A stretch of 64,000 nt of DNA from Allokutzneria sp. A3M-2-11 16 (GTDB taxonomy: Bacteria > Actinomycetota > Actinomycetes > Mycobacteriales > Pseudonocardiaceae), in the NCBI RefSeq assembly GCF_024213555.1, contig NZ_JANAVO010000001.1:434001-498000 (forward strand), written 5' to 3'. The notes beneath the pieces are model-generated. The model saw only the letters and a list, made by a program, of their open reading frames with translations, did not search any database and was not told the DNA's origin. Both the position numbers and the translations under genes were made by a program. Of this stretch, positions 47,699 through 60,455 are shown in pieces (position 1 is the first letter of the stretch; each line of letters begins with the position of its first letter).

Positions 47699-49207
47699 CT
47701 ACTGGCAGCGCTCCAGGACCAGTTCGCGCACGCGCTTGGCGTCCGCCTGGCCCTTGGTGGCCTTCATGACCGCGCCGACGACCGCGCCCGCGGCCTGGAC
47801 CTTGCCGCCGCGGATCTTCTCCGCCACGTCCGGCTGCGCCGCGAGGGCCTCGTCCACCGCCGCGATCAGCGCGGAGTCGTCGGAGACGACCTTCAGCCCG
47901 CGCGCGGCGACGACCTCGTCCGGCTCGCCCTCGCCCGCCAGCACGCCGTCAACGACCTGGCGAGCCAGCTTGTTGGTCAGCGCGCCCTCGGCGATCAACG
48001 CGATCACCCTGGCCAGCTGGGCGGGCGTGATCGGCAGCGCGTCCAGCTCGACGCCGCGGCTGTTGGCCTGCTGCGCCAGGTAGGACACCCACCACGAGCG
48101 GGCCTCGTCAGCGGGCGCCCCGGCGTCCACAGTGGACGCGATCAGGTCCAGCGCGCCCGCGCTGACCAGGTCGCGCAGCTCCAGGTCGGAGAGGTTCCAC
48201 TCCTGCTGCACGCGCTTGCGGCGCTCCCACGGCAGCTCCGGCAGCGTGGTGCGCAGCTGTTCGACCCACTCGCGGGACGGCGCGACCGGCACCAGGTCCG
48301 GCTCCGGGAAGTACCGGTAGTCCTCGGCGGTCTCCTTGCGGCGCCCGGCGGAGGTGGTGCCGGTGGCCTCGTCGAAGTGCCGCGTCTCCTGGATGATCTC
48401 GCCGCCGTCGACCAGGATCGCCGCGTGGCGGCGCATCTCGTAGCGCACCGCGCGCTCGACGCTGCGCAGCGAGTTGACGTTCTTGGTCTCGGTGCGCGTG
48501 CCGAAAACGCTGGCGCCCTTGGGCATCAGCGACACGTTGGCGTCGCAGCGCAGCGAACCCTGGTCCATCCGCACGTCCGAGACGTCCAGCGCGCGCAACA
48601 GGTCCCGCAGCGCGCCGACGTACGCCTTGGCGATCTCCGGGGCCCGCTCGCCCGCGCCGACGACCGGCTTGGTGACGATCTCGATCAGCGGCACGCCCGC
48701 GCGGTTGTAGTCCAGCAGCGAGTAGTCCGCGCCGTGGATGCGCCCGGTGGCGCCGCCGACGTGCAGCGACTTGCCGGTGTCCTCCTCCATGTGCGCGCGC
48801 TCGATCTCCACGCGGAAGACCTCACCGTCCTCCAGCACCACGTCGAGGTGGCCGTTGAAGGCGATCGGCTCGTCGTACTGGGAGGTCTGGAAGTTCTTCG
48901 GCTGGTCCGGGTAGAAGTAGTTCTTCCGCGCGAACCGGCACCACTGCGCGATCTCGCAGTTGAGCGCGAGACCGATGCGGATCGCCGACTCCACGCCCTT
49001 GCCGTTGACCACCGGCAGCGAACCGGGAAGACCGAGGCACGTCGGGCACACCTGGGTGTTGGGCTCGGCCCCGAAAGCGGTGGGGCAGCCGCAGAACATC
49101 TTGGTGTTGGTGTGCAGCTCGACGTGCACTTCGAGACCGAGCACCGGGTCGAAGCGCGCCATGACCTCGTCGTAGTCCATCAGGTCCGCGGTATCAGTCG
49201 TCGTCAT
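47699..49207 (-). CDS. gatB: Asp-tRNA(Asn)/Glu-tRNA(Gln) amidotransferase subunit B
   Basis: 502 aa from ATG 49207. Binds the misacylated tRNA and activates the amide transfer. [21 protein letters not shown] and [17 protein letters not shown] contain the zinc Cys pairs; the C-terminal YqeY-like tail ends ..[16 protein letters not shown]. Its start lies 14 bp inside the preceding small gene, so translation is coupled. Contains a TCCACWGTGGA site (48126). Confidence 0.97.
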   Translation of the reverse strand: MTTTDTADLMDYDEVMARFDPVLGLEVHVELHTNTKMFCGCPTAFGAEPNTQVCPTCLGLPGSLPVVNGKGVESAIRIGLALNCEIAQWCRFARKNYFYPDQPKNFQTSQYDEPIAFNGHLDVVLEDGEVFRVEIERAHMEEDTGKSLHVGGATGRIHGADYSLLDYNRAGVPLIEIVTKPVVGAGERAPEIAKAYVGALRDLLRALDVSDVRMDQGSLRCDANVSLMPKGASVFGTRTETKNVNSLRSVERAVRYEMRRHAAILVDGGEIIQETRHFDEATGTTSAGRRKETAEDYRYFPEPDLVPVAPSREWVEQLRTTLPELPWERRKRVQQEWNLSDLELRDLVSAGALDLIASTVDAGAPADEARSWWVSYLAQQANSRGVELDALPITPAQLARVIALIAEGALTNKLARQVVDGVLAGEGEPDEVVAARGLKVVSDDSALIAAVDEALAAQPDVAEKIRGGKVQAAGAVVGAVMKATKGQADAKRVRELVLERCQ

Positions 49208-49463
49208 CGCCGTCGTTCTCCCAGTCGGCAAGCATGTCCCGCTTGAGCAGCTCGATCTGCAGCATCATCGAGCCGAGCATTTCCTCGTCGTTGATCCCGG
49301 ACGTCCTGCGCGTGCACCAGGTCATCTGACCGTTGGGGTCCATGCACTTGACCACGGTCAGCGCCTCGACCGGGGTCCAGCCCTTCGGCAGCGGGAACAG
49401 CTCGACCCCGTGCAGCACCTCGCCGATGGACTTGCGGACCGCGTCCTCCTTGCCCTCGGTCAT
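49194..49463 (-). CDS. Small acidic conserved hypothetical between gatA and gatB
   Basis: 89 aa. Its ATG overlaps the gatA stop by 4 bp and its 3' end overlaps gatB by 14 bp. The body has [30 protein letters not shown], an alpha/beta pattern with [15 protein letters not shown], and it ends [10 protein letters not shown]. No family recognised. In M. tuberculosis this interval holds pfkA (Rv3010c) instead. Tight overlaps suggest an equimolar accessory protein of the amidotransferase, which is inference only. Confidence 0.8.
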   Translation of the reverse strand: MTEGKEDAVRKSIGEVLHGVELFPLPKGWTPVEALTVVKCMDPNGQMTWCTRRTSGINDEEMLGSMMLQIELLKRDMLADWENDGDDDD

Positions 49464-50965
49464 CGCACCGGCTCGAGTCGGGGAGCGGAGTCCATCAGCG
49501 GCCCGCCGCGCGCGGCCTCGTAGGCGGCGGCGACCCGGTACATCCGGTCGTCGGCCAGCGCCGGGGCCATGATCTGCAGGCCCACCGGCAGGCCGTCCTC
49601 CTCGGCGAGTCCACAAGGGACGCTCATGGCCGCGTTGCCCGCCAGGTTGGCCGGGATGGTGCACAGGTCGGCCAGGTACATCGCCATCGGGTCGTCGACC
49701 CGCTCACCGATCTTGAACGCGGTGGTCGGGGTCGTCGGCGAGACCAGCACGTCGACCTGCTGGAAGGCGGACTCGAAGTCGCGGGTGATCAGCGTCCGCA
49801 CCTTCTGCGCCGAGCCGTAGTAGGCGTCGTAGTAGCCCGAGGACAGCGCGTAGGTGCCGATCATGATGCGGCGCTTGACCTCCGGGCCGAAACCGGCCTC
49901 GCGGGTCAGCGACATGACCTCCTCGGCGCTGCGCGCGCCGTCGTCGTCCACCCGCAGGCCGTAGCGCATCGCGTCGAAGCGGGCCAGGTTGGACGAGGCC
50001 TCGCTCGGCGCGATCAGGTAGTAGGCGGGCAGCGCGTAGGTGAAGTTCGGGCAGGGGATCTCGACGATCTCCGCGCCCAGCGCGCGCAGCTGCTCGACGG
50101 CCGTCTCGAAGGCGCCGACGACACCGGGCTGGTAGCCCTCGCCGCGGAACTCCGGCACCACGCCGACGCGCACTCCGGTCAGGTCCGCCCTGGCGCCCTC
50201 GCGGGCGGCGGCGACCACGGGCGGCACCGGGGCGTTGATGGAGGTGGAGTCCAGCGGGTCGTAGCCGCCGATGATCTCGTGCAGCAGCGCGGCGTCGAGC
50301 ACCGTGCGGGCGCACGGGCCGCCCTGGTCCAAAGAGGACGAGAAGGCGACCAGGCCGTAGCGGGAGACCCCGCCGTAGGTGGGCTTCACGCCGACGGTGC
50401 CGGTGACCGCGCCGGGCTGGCGGATCGAGCCGCCGGTGTCGGTGCCGATGGACAGCGGGGCCTGGAACGCGGCCAGCGCCGCCGAGCTGCCGCCGCCGGA
50501 GCCGCCGGGGATGCGGTGCAGGTCCCACGGGTTGCGGGTGGGCCCGTACGCGGAGTTCTCGGTGGAGGAGCCCATCGCGAACTCGTCCATGTTGGTCTTG
50601 CCGAGGATGACGATCCCGGCCTCGCGCAGCCTGCGGGTGACCGTGGCGTCGTACGGCGGGATCCAGCCCTGGAGGATCTTCGAGCCGCAGGTGGTCGGCA
50701 CGCCCTTGGTGGTGAAGACGTCCTTGAGCGCCAGCGGCACCCCGGCCAGCGGCGACGCGGGGGCCTGCCCGGCGTCCAGCGCGGCGTCGACCGCGGCGGC
50801 GGCGGCGAGCGCGCCCTCGGTGTCCACGTGCAGGAAGGCGTGCACGTCGGTGTCGGTGGCGGCGATCTGCTCCAGGTGGGCCTGGGCGACCGCGACCGCC
50901 GTGGTCTCCCGCGAGTGGATCTTGGCGGCCAGTTCGGCCGCCGTGAGCCTGGTCAGCTCGGACAT
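49460..50965 (-). CDS. gatA: Asp-tRNA(Asn)/Glu-tRNA(Gln) amidotransferase subunit A
   Basis: 501 aa amidase-signature enzyme that frees ammonia from glutamine. ATG 50965 has AGGAGG at the right distance; a GTG at 50971 also overlaps the gatC stop. Catalytic Lys in PLALKDVF, Ser-cisSer in [13 protein letters not shown] and [14 protein letters not shown]. Part of gatC-gatA-(small)-gatB. Confidence 0.97.
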   Translation of the reverse strand: MSELTRLTAAELAAKIHSRETTAVAVAQAHLEQIAATDTDVHAFLHVDTEGALAAAAAVDAALDAGQAPASPLAGVPLALKDVFTTKGVPTTCGSKILQGWIPPYDATVTRRLREAGIVILGKTNMDEFAMGSSTENSAYGPTRNPWDLHRIPGGSGGGSSAALAAFQAPLSIGTDTGGSIRQPGAVTGTVGVKPTYGGVSRYGLVAFSSSLDQGGPCARTVLDAALLHEIIGGYDPLDSTSINAPVPPVVAAAREGARADLTGVRVGVVPEFRGEGYQPGVVGAFETAVEQLRALGAEIVEIPCPNFTYALPAYYLIAPSEASSNLARFDAMRYGLRVDDDGARSAEEVMSLTREAGFGPEVKRRIMIGTYALSSGYYDAYYGSAQKVRTLITRDFESAFQQVDVLVSPTTPTTAFKIGERVDDPMAMYLADLCTIPANLAGNAAMSVPCGLAEEDGLPVGLQIMAPALADDRMYRVAAAYEAARGGPLMDSAPRLEPVR

Positions 50966-50967
50966 GG

Positions 50968-51267
50968 TCACGCCTCCTCGCCGAGAATCCGGGGCACCCG
51001 GAACCGGCCGTCTTCGGACTTGGGCGCGCCGGAGAGCGCCTGCTCCTGGGTCAGCCCCGGCCGCACCACGTCCTCGCGGAAGACGTTGGTCAGCGGCACG
51101 GCGTGCGAGGTCGGCGGGATCTCCGCATCGGCGATCTCACCGACACGGGCCACCGACTGCAGGATGACGTCGAGCTGACCTGCGAAGGTGTCCAGCTCGG
51201 CTTCGGTGACCGAGAGCCTGGCGAGCTTCGCGAGGCCGGCCACCTCCTCGCGCGAAATTGCGGGCAC
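50968..51267 (-). CDS. gatC: Asp-tRNA(Asn)/Glu-tRNA(Gln) amidotransferase subunit C
   Basis: 99 aa. [30 protein letters not shown] is the usual helical start (by parts) and [17 protein letters not shown] the C-terminal belt that holds GatA and GatB together. First gene of the gat operon. With gatCAB present, Gln-tRNA is made by transamidation. Confidence 0.96.
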   Translation of the reverse strand: MPAISREEVAGLAKLARLSVTEAELDTFAGQLDVILQSVARVGEIADAEIPPTSHAVPLTNVFREDVVRPGLTQEQALSGAPKSEDGRFRVPRILGEEA

Positions 51268-51511
51268 TTGATCGACCCCTCGGTCCGGTATGCGTGACCG
51301 CCCGAGTGTATGGCGCCCCCGGCCCCGGTTCCGAACCGGTTACCGGGCGGGGCTGTCGGGGGGCACTGGTAGAACTAGGACGTTACGAACGTGCTTCCGT
51401 CCTGCACAAAGCGGTCGTGGACGGCGGCCCCCGCCGGGTGTTCTGCCACAATCGGCGACCGACAGCGGCGCACGGACGCCGACCGTTGCAGCTCAGGAGG
51501 CGTTGGAGCCG

Positions 51512-52165
51512 GTGTCCTTCCTGATCCGGGTACAGCTTCCCGACCGTCCAGGCACGCTCGGCGCCGTCGCGTCGGCCCTCGGCGAGATCGGCGCGGACAT
51601 CCTCAGCGTGGACGTGGTGGAACGCTCACCCGGCGTGGCCATCGACGACCTGGTGGTGGAGCTGCCCTCCGGCCGCCTGCCCGACGTGCTGATCACCGCG
51701 GCGGAGTCGGTCGAGGGCGTCGAGGTGGACGCGGTCCGGCCCTACGCGGGCGTGCTGGACACCCACCGCGAGCTGGAGCTCGTCGAGGAGGTGGCCGCCG
51801 AGCCGGTGAAGGGCGTCGAGGTGTTCACCGAGGGCGTCCCGAAGATCATCCGCGCGGGGTGGGCCGTGGTGGCGCGCCGCGTCCCGGGCGGGGTGGAGCG
51901 GCTGGCGGCGTCCACCGCGGCCCCGGAGACCCGGGCGGTGGAGCTGCCCTGGCTGCCGCTGGCGAAGGCCCGCATCCTCGACGGCGAGGAGGCCTGGGTG
52001 CCCGAGACCTGGCGTGAACTGGGCACCGAGCTGGCCGCCACCCCCTTGGGCAGCCCCGACCGGGTACTCCTCGTCGGCCGCCCGGGAGGCCCCATGTTCC
52101 GCGCCGCCGAGGTCGCCCGCCTGGCCCACCTCGCGGGCATCGTCTCCGTAGTCCTCCCCGACTAA
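51512..52165 (+). CDS. ACT-domain amino acid-binding protein (Rv3013 type)
   Basis: 217 aa from GTG 51512. N-terminal ACT domain FLIRVQLPDRPGTLGAVASALGEIGADILSVDVVERSPGVAIDDLVVELP (by parts, ~2-50), then a second beta-rich region. Divergent from gatC. Proteins at this locus in actinobacteria are annotated as amino-acid-binding ACT proteins; the ligand is unknown. The 244-bp upstream region has TAGGAC and small palindromes such as CCGGTT-CCG-AACCGG (51327). Confidence 0.85.
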   Translation: MSFLIRVQLPDRPGTLGAVASALGEIGADILSVDVVERSPGVAIDDLVVELPSGRLPDVLITAAESVEGVEVDAVRPYAGVLDTHRELELVEEVAAEPVKGVEVFTEGVPKIIRAGWAVVARRVPGGVERLAASTAAPETRAVELPWLPLAKARILDGEEAWVPETWRELGTELAATPLGSPDRVLLVGRPGGPMFRAAEVARLAHLAGIVSVVLPD

Positions 52166-52239
52166 TCCCCCAGGGCATGCAGGACGGGCAGGACCTGGCC
52201 GCACCCCATCACCGCGGTTGGGGTCACCGCGGTTGGGCG

Positions 52240-52358
52240 GTCTTCAAGTACCACCGACCTCGCCGATGATCACCGAAAACCGCCTCATACCCGGGTAGGA
52301 CCGGCGGGTATGAGGCGGTTACGGACAGCTGGGGCGGGGGTTCGCTGTACTTGAAGAC
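52240..52358. repeat. 119-bp TACTTGAAGAC-family palindromic element
   Basis: GTCTTCAAGTAC (52240-52251) and GTACTTGAAGAC (52347-52358) bound a segment with an inner perfect stem AACCGCCTCATACCCG / CGGGTATGAGGCGGTT around 52283-52320. Same size and placing as 42277-42394: its right end is 17 bp from the ligA stop. Confidence 0.87.
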
Positions 52359-52375
52359 CGGCACACCGCGCTGGG

Positions 52376-55197
<2,822 letters not shown>

Positions 55198-55226
55198 GTT
55201 GCCCTGCCGAGGGTGGTTTCGTCATC

Positions 55227-56114
55227 TCACTGCGAGGACCTGACCGCTACCGCGAGCAACGTCGCCGCGTGACCGCCCAGCTTGCGCCCGGACGGCCACA
55301 CCGCGCGCAGCGAACGGCGTAGGTCGAGCCCGTCCACCGGGACCTCGACCAGTCGCCCGTCGGCGAGGTCGGCCTGCACGGCGAGCACGCTCAGCACGGC
55401 GGGCCCGGCCCCGTTCATCACCGCGCTGCGCACGGCCGTGGTCGAACCGAGTTCGAGCAGCGGTTGCACGGCCCCGACCGCGCGCTCCAACGTGTCGCGG
55501 GTGCCGGAGCCGAGTTCGCGCACGACGAGCGGGGTGGCTGCCAGTTCCGCGGCGGTCAGCGGACGCCTGCGGCGCGACCAGGGGTGGTGCGGTGCGACGA
55601 CCACCGCGAGGCGGTCTGCGGCGACGCGGCGGGAGTTCAGGCCGGGCGGCACGCTCGGCGACTCGATGAACCCGAGCGCCACCTCCGACCTGCGGACCAG
55701 GTCGGCGACGGTGCCGGAGTTGGTGACTTGAAGACCGACGTAGAGGCCGTCAGCGTTGCGGCGCAACTCCGCGATCCAGCCGGGCGCGAGGTGTTCGGCG
55801 ACGGTCATGCTCGCGGCCACGCGCAGCTCCGCGTCCCGTTCGCCGCGCAGCGCCTCGGCCCCGGTGAGCAGCACGTCCAGCTCGTCGAGCACGCGCCGCG
55901 CCCAGTCGCTGACCACCCGGCCCGCCGTGGTCAGGCTGGACCCGCCAGGACCGCGCTCGACCAGCTCCAGCCGCAGCCGCCGCTCCAGTGTGGACATCCG
56001 CTTGCTGGCCGAGGGCTGGCTGATGTCCAGCGCGCGGGCGGCGCGGCCCAGGCTGCCCAGCTCGCCCACCAGGACGAGCAGCCTGAGTGACTCGACGTCC
56101 GGGGGCTGACTCAT
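55227..56114 (-). CDS. LysR-family regulator
   Basis: 295 aa. N-terminal winged helix SLRLLVLVGELGSLGRAARALDISQPSASKRMSTLERRL (residues ~9-47, by position) and a substrate-binding domain (LGFIESPSVPPGLNSRRVAADRLAVVVAPHHPW by parts). Divergent from a YeiH-type exporter gene 70 bp away; such pairs are usually linked, as with CysB-like regulators of sulfur genes. Confidence 0.92.
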   Translation of the reverse strand: MSQPPDVESLRLLVLVGELGSLGRAARALDISQPSASKRMSTLERRLRLELVERGPGGSSLTTAGRVVSDWARRVLDELDVLLTGAEALRGERDAELRVAASMTVAEHLAPGWIAELRRNADGLYVGLQVTNSGTVADLVRRSEVALGFIESPSVPPGLNSRRVAADRLAVVVAPHHPWSRRRRPLTAAELAATPLVVRELGSGTRDTLERAVGAVQPLLELGSTTAVRSAVMNGAGPAVLSVLAVQADLADGRLVEVPVDGLDLRRSLRAVWPSGRKLGGHAATLLAVAVRSSQ

Positions 56115-56127
56115 AGCCCAAGGGTAT
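56113..56127. promoter_or_regulatory. LysR-type box between the LysR gene and yeiH
   Basis: ATA-G-CCC-AA-GGG-TAT is an inverted repeat with the T-N11-A form, overlapping the LysR start codon and lying 58 bp before yeiH. Confidence 0.5.
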
Positions 56128-56184
56128 GACCTGTTGCTGATCTCGGGGGTACCGAAGGTTCGGGGGAGGCGGCAGGGTGACACG

Positions 56185-57153
56185 GTGCCCGTTGCTGTCC
56201 GCACCAACCTCCCCGGTCTGGCCGCCATCACCCTCGCGGTGACCTTCGCCCTCGCGGTCAACCGGCTGCTCCCGGCGGTGAGCCCGCTGACCGGCGCGGT
56301 GGTCCTCGGTGTCGTGGTTGGCAACCTCCCGGTGTTGCCGGAGTCGGCGAAGGCGGGCCTGAAGTGGGCGACACGGCGTTTCCTGCGCGCGGGTGTCGTT
56401 CTGCTCGGGGTGCAGCTGTCGGTGGCGCAGGTGCTCCAACTCGGCGGCGGGATGCTGCTCGTGGTGCTGGTGACCGTGGTGGTGACGTTCTTCGGAACGG
56501 TGCTGCTCGGCCGGATTCTCGGGTTGCCACGCGGGCTGACGTTGATGGTGAGCACGGGTTTCTCGATCTGCGGCGCGTCCGCGGTCGCCGCCGTCGAAGG
56601 CATCGTCGAGCGCGAGGAGTCGGAGGTCGCGACGGCGATCGGCCTGGTCACGCTGTTCGGCAGCGTCTCGATGTTGGTGTTGCCGCTGCTCGCGAACGGT
56701 GTCGAGCTGGGCATGTGGGCGGGCGCGAGCGTGCACGAGGTCGCCCAGGTCGTCGCCGCGGCCTCCCCCGCGGGTGCTGCCGCCGTCGCCGCGGCGGTCG
56801 TGGTGAAGCTGAGCCGCGTGGTGCTGCTCGCCCCGCTCGCGGCCGGGCTGAGCATCGTGGAGCGGCGCAGGCGTCCGGTGGTCGAGGGCAAGCGCCCGCC
56901 GCTGATCCCCTTGTTCGTACTGGGTTTCCTCGCGATGGTCGCACTGCGCAGCACGTCGGTGTTCCCCGAGGCGTGGGTGCCCACGACGAAGGACATCACC
57001 GGATTGTTGTTGGCGGGCGCGCTTTTCGGGCTCGGCACGGGTGTGCAGCTGCGGTCGCTGGCCAAGACCGGGCCGAAGGCGTTGTTGCTGGGCCTGGGTT
57101 CCACAGTGCTGGTGGCCGTGGTGGCTTACGCTGGAGTGCGACTCGTCGGGTGA
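56185..57153 (+). CDS. YeiH/UPF0324 family membrane protein, putative sulfate exporter
   Basis: 322 aa from GTG 56185 (AGGG before it). About ten hydrophobic helices, with the conserved FSICGASAVAAVEGIV and SVHEVAQVVAAAS that mark the family. YeiH-type proteins are proposed exporters of sulfate or similar anions. LysR pairing is typical. Confidence 0.88.
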   Translation: MPVAVRTNLPGLAAITLAVTFALAVNRLLPAVSPLTGAVVLGVVVGNLPVLPESAKAGLKWATRRFLRAGVVLLGVQLSVAQVLQLGGGMLLVVLVTVVVTFFGTVLLGRILGLPRGLTLMVSTGFSICGASAVAAVEGIVEREESEVATAIGLVTLFGSVSMLVLPLLANGVELGMWAGASVHEVAQVVAAASPAGAAAVAAAVVVKLSRVVLLAPLAAGLSIVERRRRPVVEGKRPPLIPLFVLGFLAMVALRSTSVFPEAWVPTTKDITGLLLAGALFGLGTGVQLRSLAKTGPKALLLGLGSTVLVAVVAYAGVRLVG

Positions 57154-57171
57154 GCCGCACCCCGGCTGCCG

Positions 57172-59025
57172 CTAGCGCATCGAGGTCAGGCCGAAGGTGA
57201 GCATCGCGGTCGACGTGAAGTCGATCGCGGTCTCGGAGGTGGCCCAGGACCTGGTGTCGTCGAGGAACTCCGAACCGGAGCCGTCGAATGCCTTCATGTC
57301 CCGCTGGCACGGCCGCATGTCGCCGAACTCACCGAGATCGCCGAGCAGCCCGGCCTTGTTCGGACCGTTGATCACGGCTCCCACCAACACCTTCTTCCCG
57401 CCGTTGAGGTCGCCCTGGAGGTTGGCGACCTGGTGGTGGACGCATCGCGAGAAGTCACCCGCGCCGACGACGAGGGATACGCCCCACGCGTTGCTGCCAA
57501 GCGCGAAACCGCGCTGCTGCGTGCCGAACGCGTCGAACGCGCGGTCACCGGTGAGCGATCGGTAGAGCTGCGCGGTGGACGCGAACCCGAAGCTGCGCGG
57601 GGCAGCGTCGAAGCTGGTGACGCTGGCCGCCGTACGGAACGGGCTCTTCGCCGCATTGTCCACACCGGACTGGAGCTGCTTCTTCAGGTGACCGGTCAGA
57701 TCGCGCTCGGTGACCTCGGCTCCGGCCACAGAGCCGTTGCGCAGCAAGCGAACCAGGGACGCGTGAGCCAGCGCGCTCGTGTTGTACAGGTTGAGCGTGT
57801 CGGTCTCACCGCTGGCGATGTAGCGCTTCGCCCACGTCGTCGCGGCACGCGCCCACTCCCCCGCACGCGGGTCCTTCAGCGCGCGCCCGGCGGCAGCCAG
57901 TTCCGCCGCTCCCAGCTCCATGTCGTCCATCCAGGAGTTCTCCGGGTAGAAGGCCCTGGGGAGCGCGGTCACGAGCTTGTCAGGGTCGACGTTCTCAGTC
58001 TGCGCGTTGGCGAGGATCGAGGCGCCTTCGTCGAGGTATCTCTTTGCCAGCGTGGGGTTCTGGCGCGCGTTGTGCTGCGCCCCGAGCGCGAAGGAGGCGG
58101 CGACGCGCCCCGCGAGGTTCGGGCTGACCGGGGCGCTGATGCGGAACACCGGGCGGTGCTTGACGTAGTACTTCTCGTCGCCGGGCTTGACGTTGAGCGC
58201 GTCGTCGTCCTGGGGCAGCCGCCACACGTCGTGGTCGCCCTTGAAGCCGAGGTCGGCGTTGCCCGGCCCGATCCCGACCTGGATGTAGAGGGTCTTCTTC
58301 GTGGCGTCCCAAGCCTTGTCGAGCCACTTCAGCCCGTGGTTGATCTCCGCGTTCAGCGCGGCGTGCGGCTTCCTCAGGTCGCGCTGGAGGTACTGGAGGC
58401 TGGCCAGGGAGTACGAGGTGGCGTGGGTGAACTTGAGGAAGTCGCCCGCGTCGAACCAGCCGCCTTCGACGTCCACCGGCCCGCCAACGGGTTTGAGCAC
58501 GGTGGTCGGCCGGTTCTGGTCGTCGAACTCCGGCGTCTCGTAGACCGTGGCGTGCCGGTCGGCGAGGTGCGAGGGCTTGCGGTCGAAGCTGCCGGGAACG
58601 ACGTCCGCGCCGTCGCGCTGCGTCTGGAAGAACTGGACGGTCTTGTCGATCCACGGCCGGAACACGTCCTCCGCCGAGCCGATGGCGAACTCCGGCGAGG
58701 TGGCTCCGGCGATCCGCACGCGGTAGCGGCCCGGCTTGTCGAGCGCGGACAGGTCCAGCGGCCGCACCGAGGTGAAGCGCTGGTTCCACCCGCCAAGGCT
58801 CGCGCCCGCACGCCCCCTCAGCACGGACGAGCCGTACTGGTTGATCACTTCGAAGGAGGCGGTGCGGGCGGAGCCGGAGAGGTAGTAGGCGGTCTTGTTC
58901 TCGCCGACGGCGTAACCGATCCCGTCGACCCGGACGTGACCGTCCGCCGGGGCGGCCGCCGCCGGGCTGACGGTGACGGCGAGCGCGGTGATGGTGGAAA
59001 CCGCCAAGACACGGGCACGACGCAC
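57172..59025 (-). CDS. Secreted GH9 glycoside hydrolase (endoglucanase type)
   Basis: 617 aa from GTG 59025, right after GGAGGGTCT. Signal peptide ~1-30 (VLAVSTITALAVTVSPAAAA). Residues ~30-125 form an N-terminal Ig-like domain (GYAVGENKTAYYLSG, YRVRIAGATSPEFAIG). The (alpha/alpha)6 GH9 domain has the nucleophilic-water aspartates in GGWFDAGDFLKF and the acid Glu in SETAIDFTSTAML at the C-terminus. No carbohydrate-binding module. 39 bp downstream of the MFS exporter gene, so probably one transcript. Confidence 0.92.
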   Translation of the reverse strand: MRRARVLAVSTITALAVTVSPAAAAPADGHVRVDGIGYAVGENKTAYYLSGSARTASFEVINQYGSSVLRGRAGASLGGWNQRFTSVRPLDLSALDKPGRYRVRIAGATSPEFAIGSAEDVFRPWIDKTVQFFQTQRDGADVVPGSFDRKPSHLADRHATVYETPEFDDQNRPTTVLKPVGGPVDVEGGWFDAGDFLKFTHATSYSLASLQYLQRDLRKPHAALNAEINHGLKWLDKAWDATKKTLYIQVGIGPGNADLGFKGDHDVWRLPQDDDALNVKPGDEKYYVKHRPVFRISAPVSPNLAGRVAASFALGAQHNARQNPTLAKRYLDEGASILANAQTENVDPDKLVTALPRAFYPENSWMDDMELGAAELAAAGRALKDPRAGEWARAATTWAKRYIASGETDTLNLYNTSALAHASLVRLLRNGSVAGAEVTERDLTGHLKKQLQSGVDNAAKSPFRTAASVTSFDAAPRSFGFASTAQLYRSLTGDRAFDAFGTQQRGFALGSNAWGVSLVVGAGDFSRCVHHQVANLQGDLNGGKKVLVGAVINGPNKAGLLGDLGEFGDMRPCQRDMKAFDGSGSEFLDDTRSWATSETAIDFTSTAMLTFGLTSMR

Positions 59026-59064
59026 AGACCCTCCGTTCCGGGGCTGGCGGCGGGAGCCCAATAG

Positions 59065-60321
59065 TTAAGAATGTTCCCTATTAATCGCTAATCCTCCCCT
59101 CGCCACCCTGGTCCCGTCAATGCACAGCAACACAGCCGCAACCAGGAGGACTCCGCCGCCGACCGCGGGCGCGGCGGTGTTGAGCAAGGCGGTGCCGAGC
59201 GCGGCGCCGAGTTGCTGGGCCGCGTTGTAGGCGGCCGACGCGGCGCCGATGTCGTGCCCGCGCAGGCCCGCGGTGGCCAGGCTCGCGGTCGGCGGCATGA
59301 CGAGCCCGAGGCCGAGCCCGGTGAGCACGAGCGCGAACACCATGCCCGGCACGAGCATCCCCACCGCCGCGAGGAACAGCCCGATCACCACCGGCCTGCG
59401 CAGCCGCCCGGCGAGCACCGCCCCGAGCAGGGCCGCCACGGCGTTGATGATCAGCGTCAGCCCCGCGAGGACGGGCGAGTACCCGAGAACGGTCTGCGTG
59501 TAGTAGCTCATGAACAGGTAGAAGCCGAACATCGCGAAGAACATCAGCGTGATCGCGAGAAAGGCCCCGCCGCGCACCCGGTCCAGCAGCACGCGCATCG
59601 GCAGCAACGGTTGCCGCACACGGGTTTCGACGGCGATGAAAGCGGCCAACAGCACGACACCGGCTGCCAGGACTCCGACATCGGCCTGGCTGAGGCCGTA
59701 CACCACGGCGGCGAAGCCCACGGCGCTGAGCAACGCGCCCGCGATGTCGAGCCGAGCCGGTTCGCCCTGGATCTTCGGGACGAACGCGGTACCCAGAACA
59801 GCAAGCAGGGCAACGGGAACGTTGATGTAGAGGCACCAGCGCCAGTCGGTGTACTCGGTGAGCAAACCGCCCGCGATCAGCCCGATCGCCGAGCCAGCCG
59901 CACCGACCGCGGCGAACACGCCGAACGCCCGGCCCCGCTCCTGCGCCTCGGTGAACGTGTTGGTGAGCAAGGACAATCCGGCCGGAGCGAGCAGTGCCGC
60001 GAACACGCCCTGCACGCCGCGCGCCGCGATCAGCATGCCGGGGCTTCCCGCGGCTCCGCCGAACGCCGACGCCGCCGCGAAGCCGATCAGCCCGATGGCG
60101 AACGCGCGGCGGTGCCCGAGCGCGCCACTGATCCTCCCGCCGATGAGCAGGAGCCCGCCGAACGCCAAGGCGTACGCGGTGATCGCCCAGTGTCTGTCCA
60201 CATCGGACATTCCGAGCGCCGACTGAGCGGAGGGCAACGCGATGTTCGCGATCGTCCCGTCGAGGACCACGAGCAGCTGGGCGGCGCTCACCACCAGCAG
60301 GGTTGTCGTCTTGAAACGCAT
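59065..60321 (-). CDS. MFS transporter, DHA2-like drug efflux
   Basis: 418 aa, about 12 helices. Motif C-like LVVLDGTIANIALPSAQSAL near the start, DWRWCLYINVPVALLA in the middle, typical of the EmrB/QacA group; short for that group. Drug or metabolite export at the membrane is inferred. CTTCAA-n8-TTGAAG just upstream (60324-60343) may be a repressor site. Confidence 0.88.
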   Translation of the reverse strand: MRFKTTTLLVVSAAQLLVVLDGTIANIALPSAQSALGMSDVDRHWAITAYALAFGGLLLIGGRISGALGHRRAFAIGLIGFAAASAFGGAAGSPGMLIAARGVQGVFAALLAPAGLSLLTNTFTEAQERGRAFGVFAAVGAAGSAIGLIAGGLLTEYTDWRWCLYINVPVALLAVLGTAFVPKIQGEPARLDIAGALLSAVGFAAVVYGLSQADVGVLAAGVVLLAAFIAVETRVRQPLLPMRVLLDRVRGGAFLAITLMFFAMFGFYLFMSYYTQTVLGYSPVLAGLTLIINAVAALLGAVLAGRLRRPVVIGLFLAAVGMLVPGMVFALVLTGLGLGLVMPPTASLATAGLRGHDIGAASAAYNAAQQLGAALGTALLNTAAPAVGGGVLLVAAVLLCIDGTRVARGGLAINREHS

Positions 60322-60323
60322 GT

Positions 60324-60343
60324 CTTCAAGCCTGTCGTTGAAG
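60324..60343. promoter_or_regulatory. Small inverted repeat before the MFS gene
   Basis: CTTCAA-GCCTGTCG-TTGAAG starts 3 bp upstream of the MFS start codon. Confidence 0.35.
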
Positions 60344-60455
60344 TCGCCCCGGAAACTTCTCCTCGCTCCGGGGCGAGAATCCGCGGAAAACCCTCAACCC
60401 GGTGTCGAATCCGGCTCGGCCCCGTTCGACGCGTGGGTAGACCAAGGAGGTTGAG

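Noticed and set aside
55728-55738. Another copy of the TACTTGAAGAC repeat
   Set aside because: GACTTGAAGAC lies inside the LysR coding sequence in frame and lacks the repeat flanks; treated as chance.
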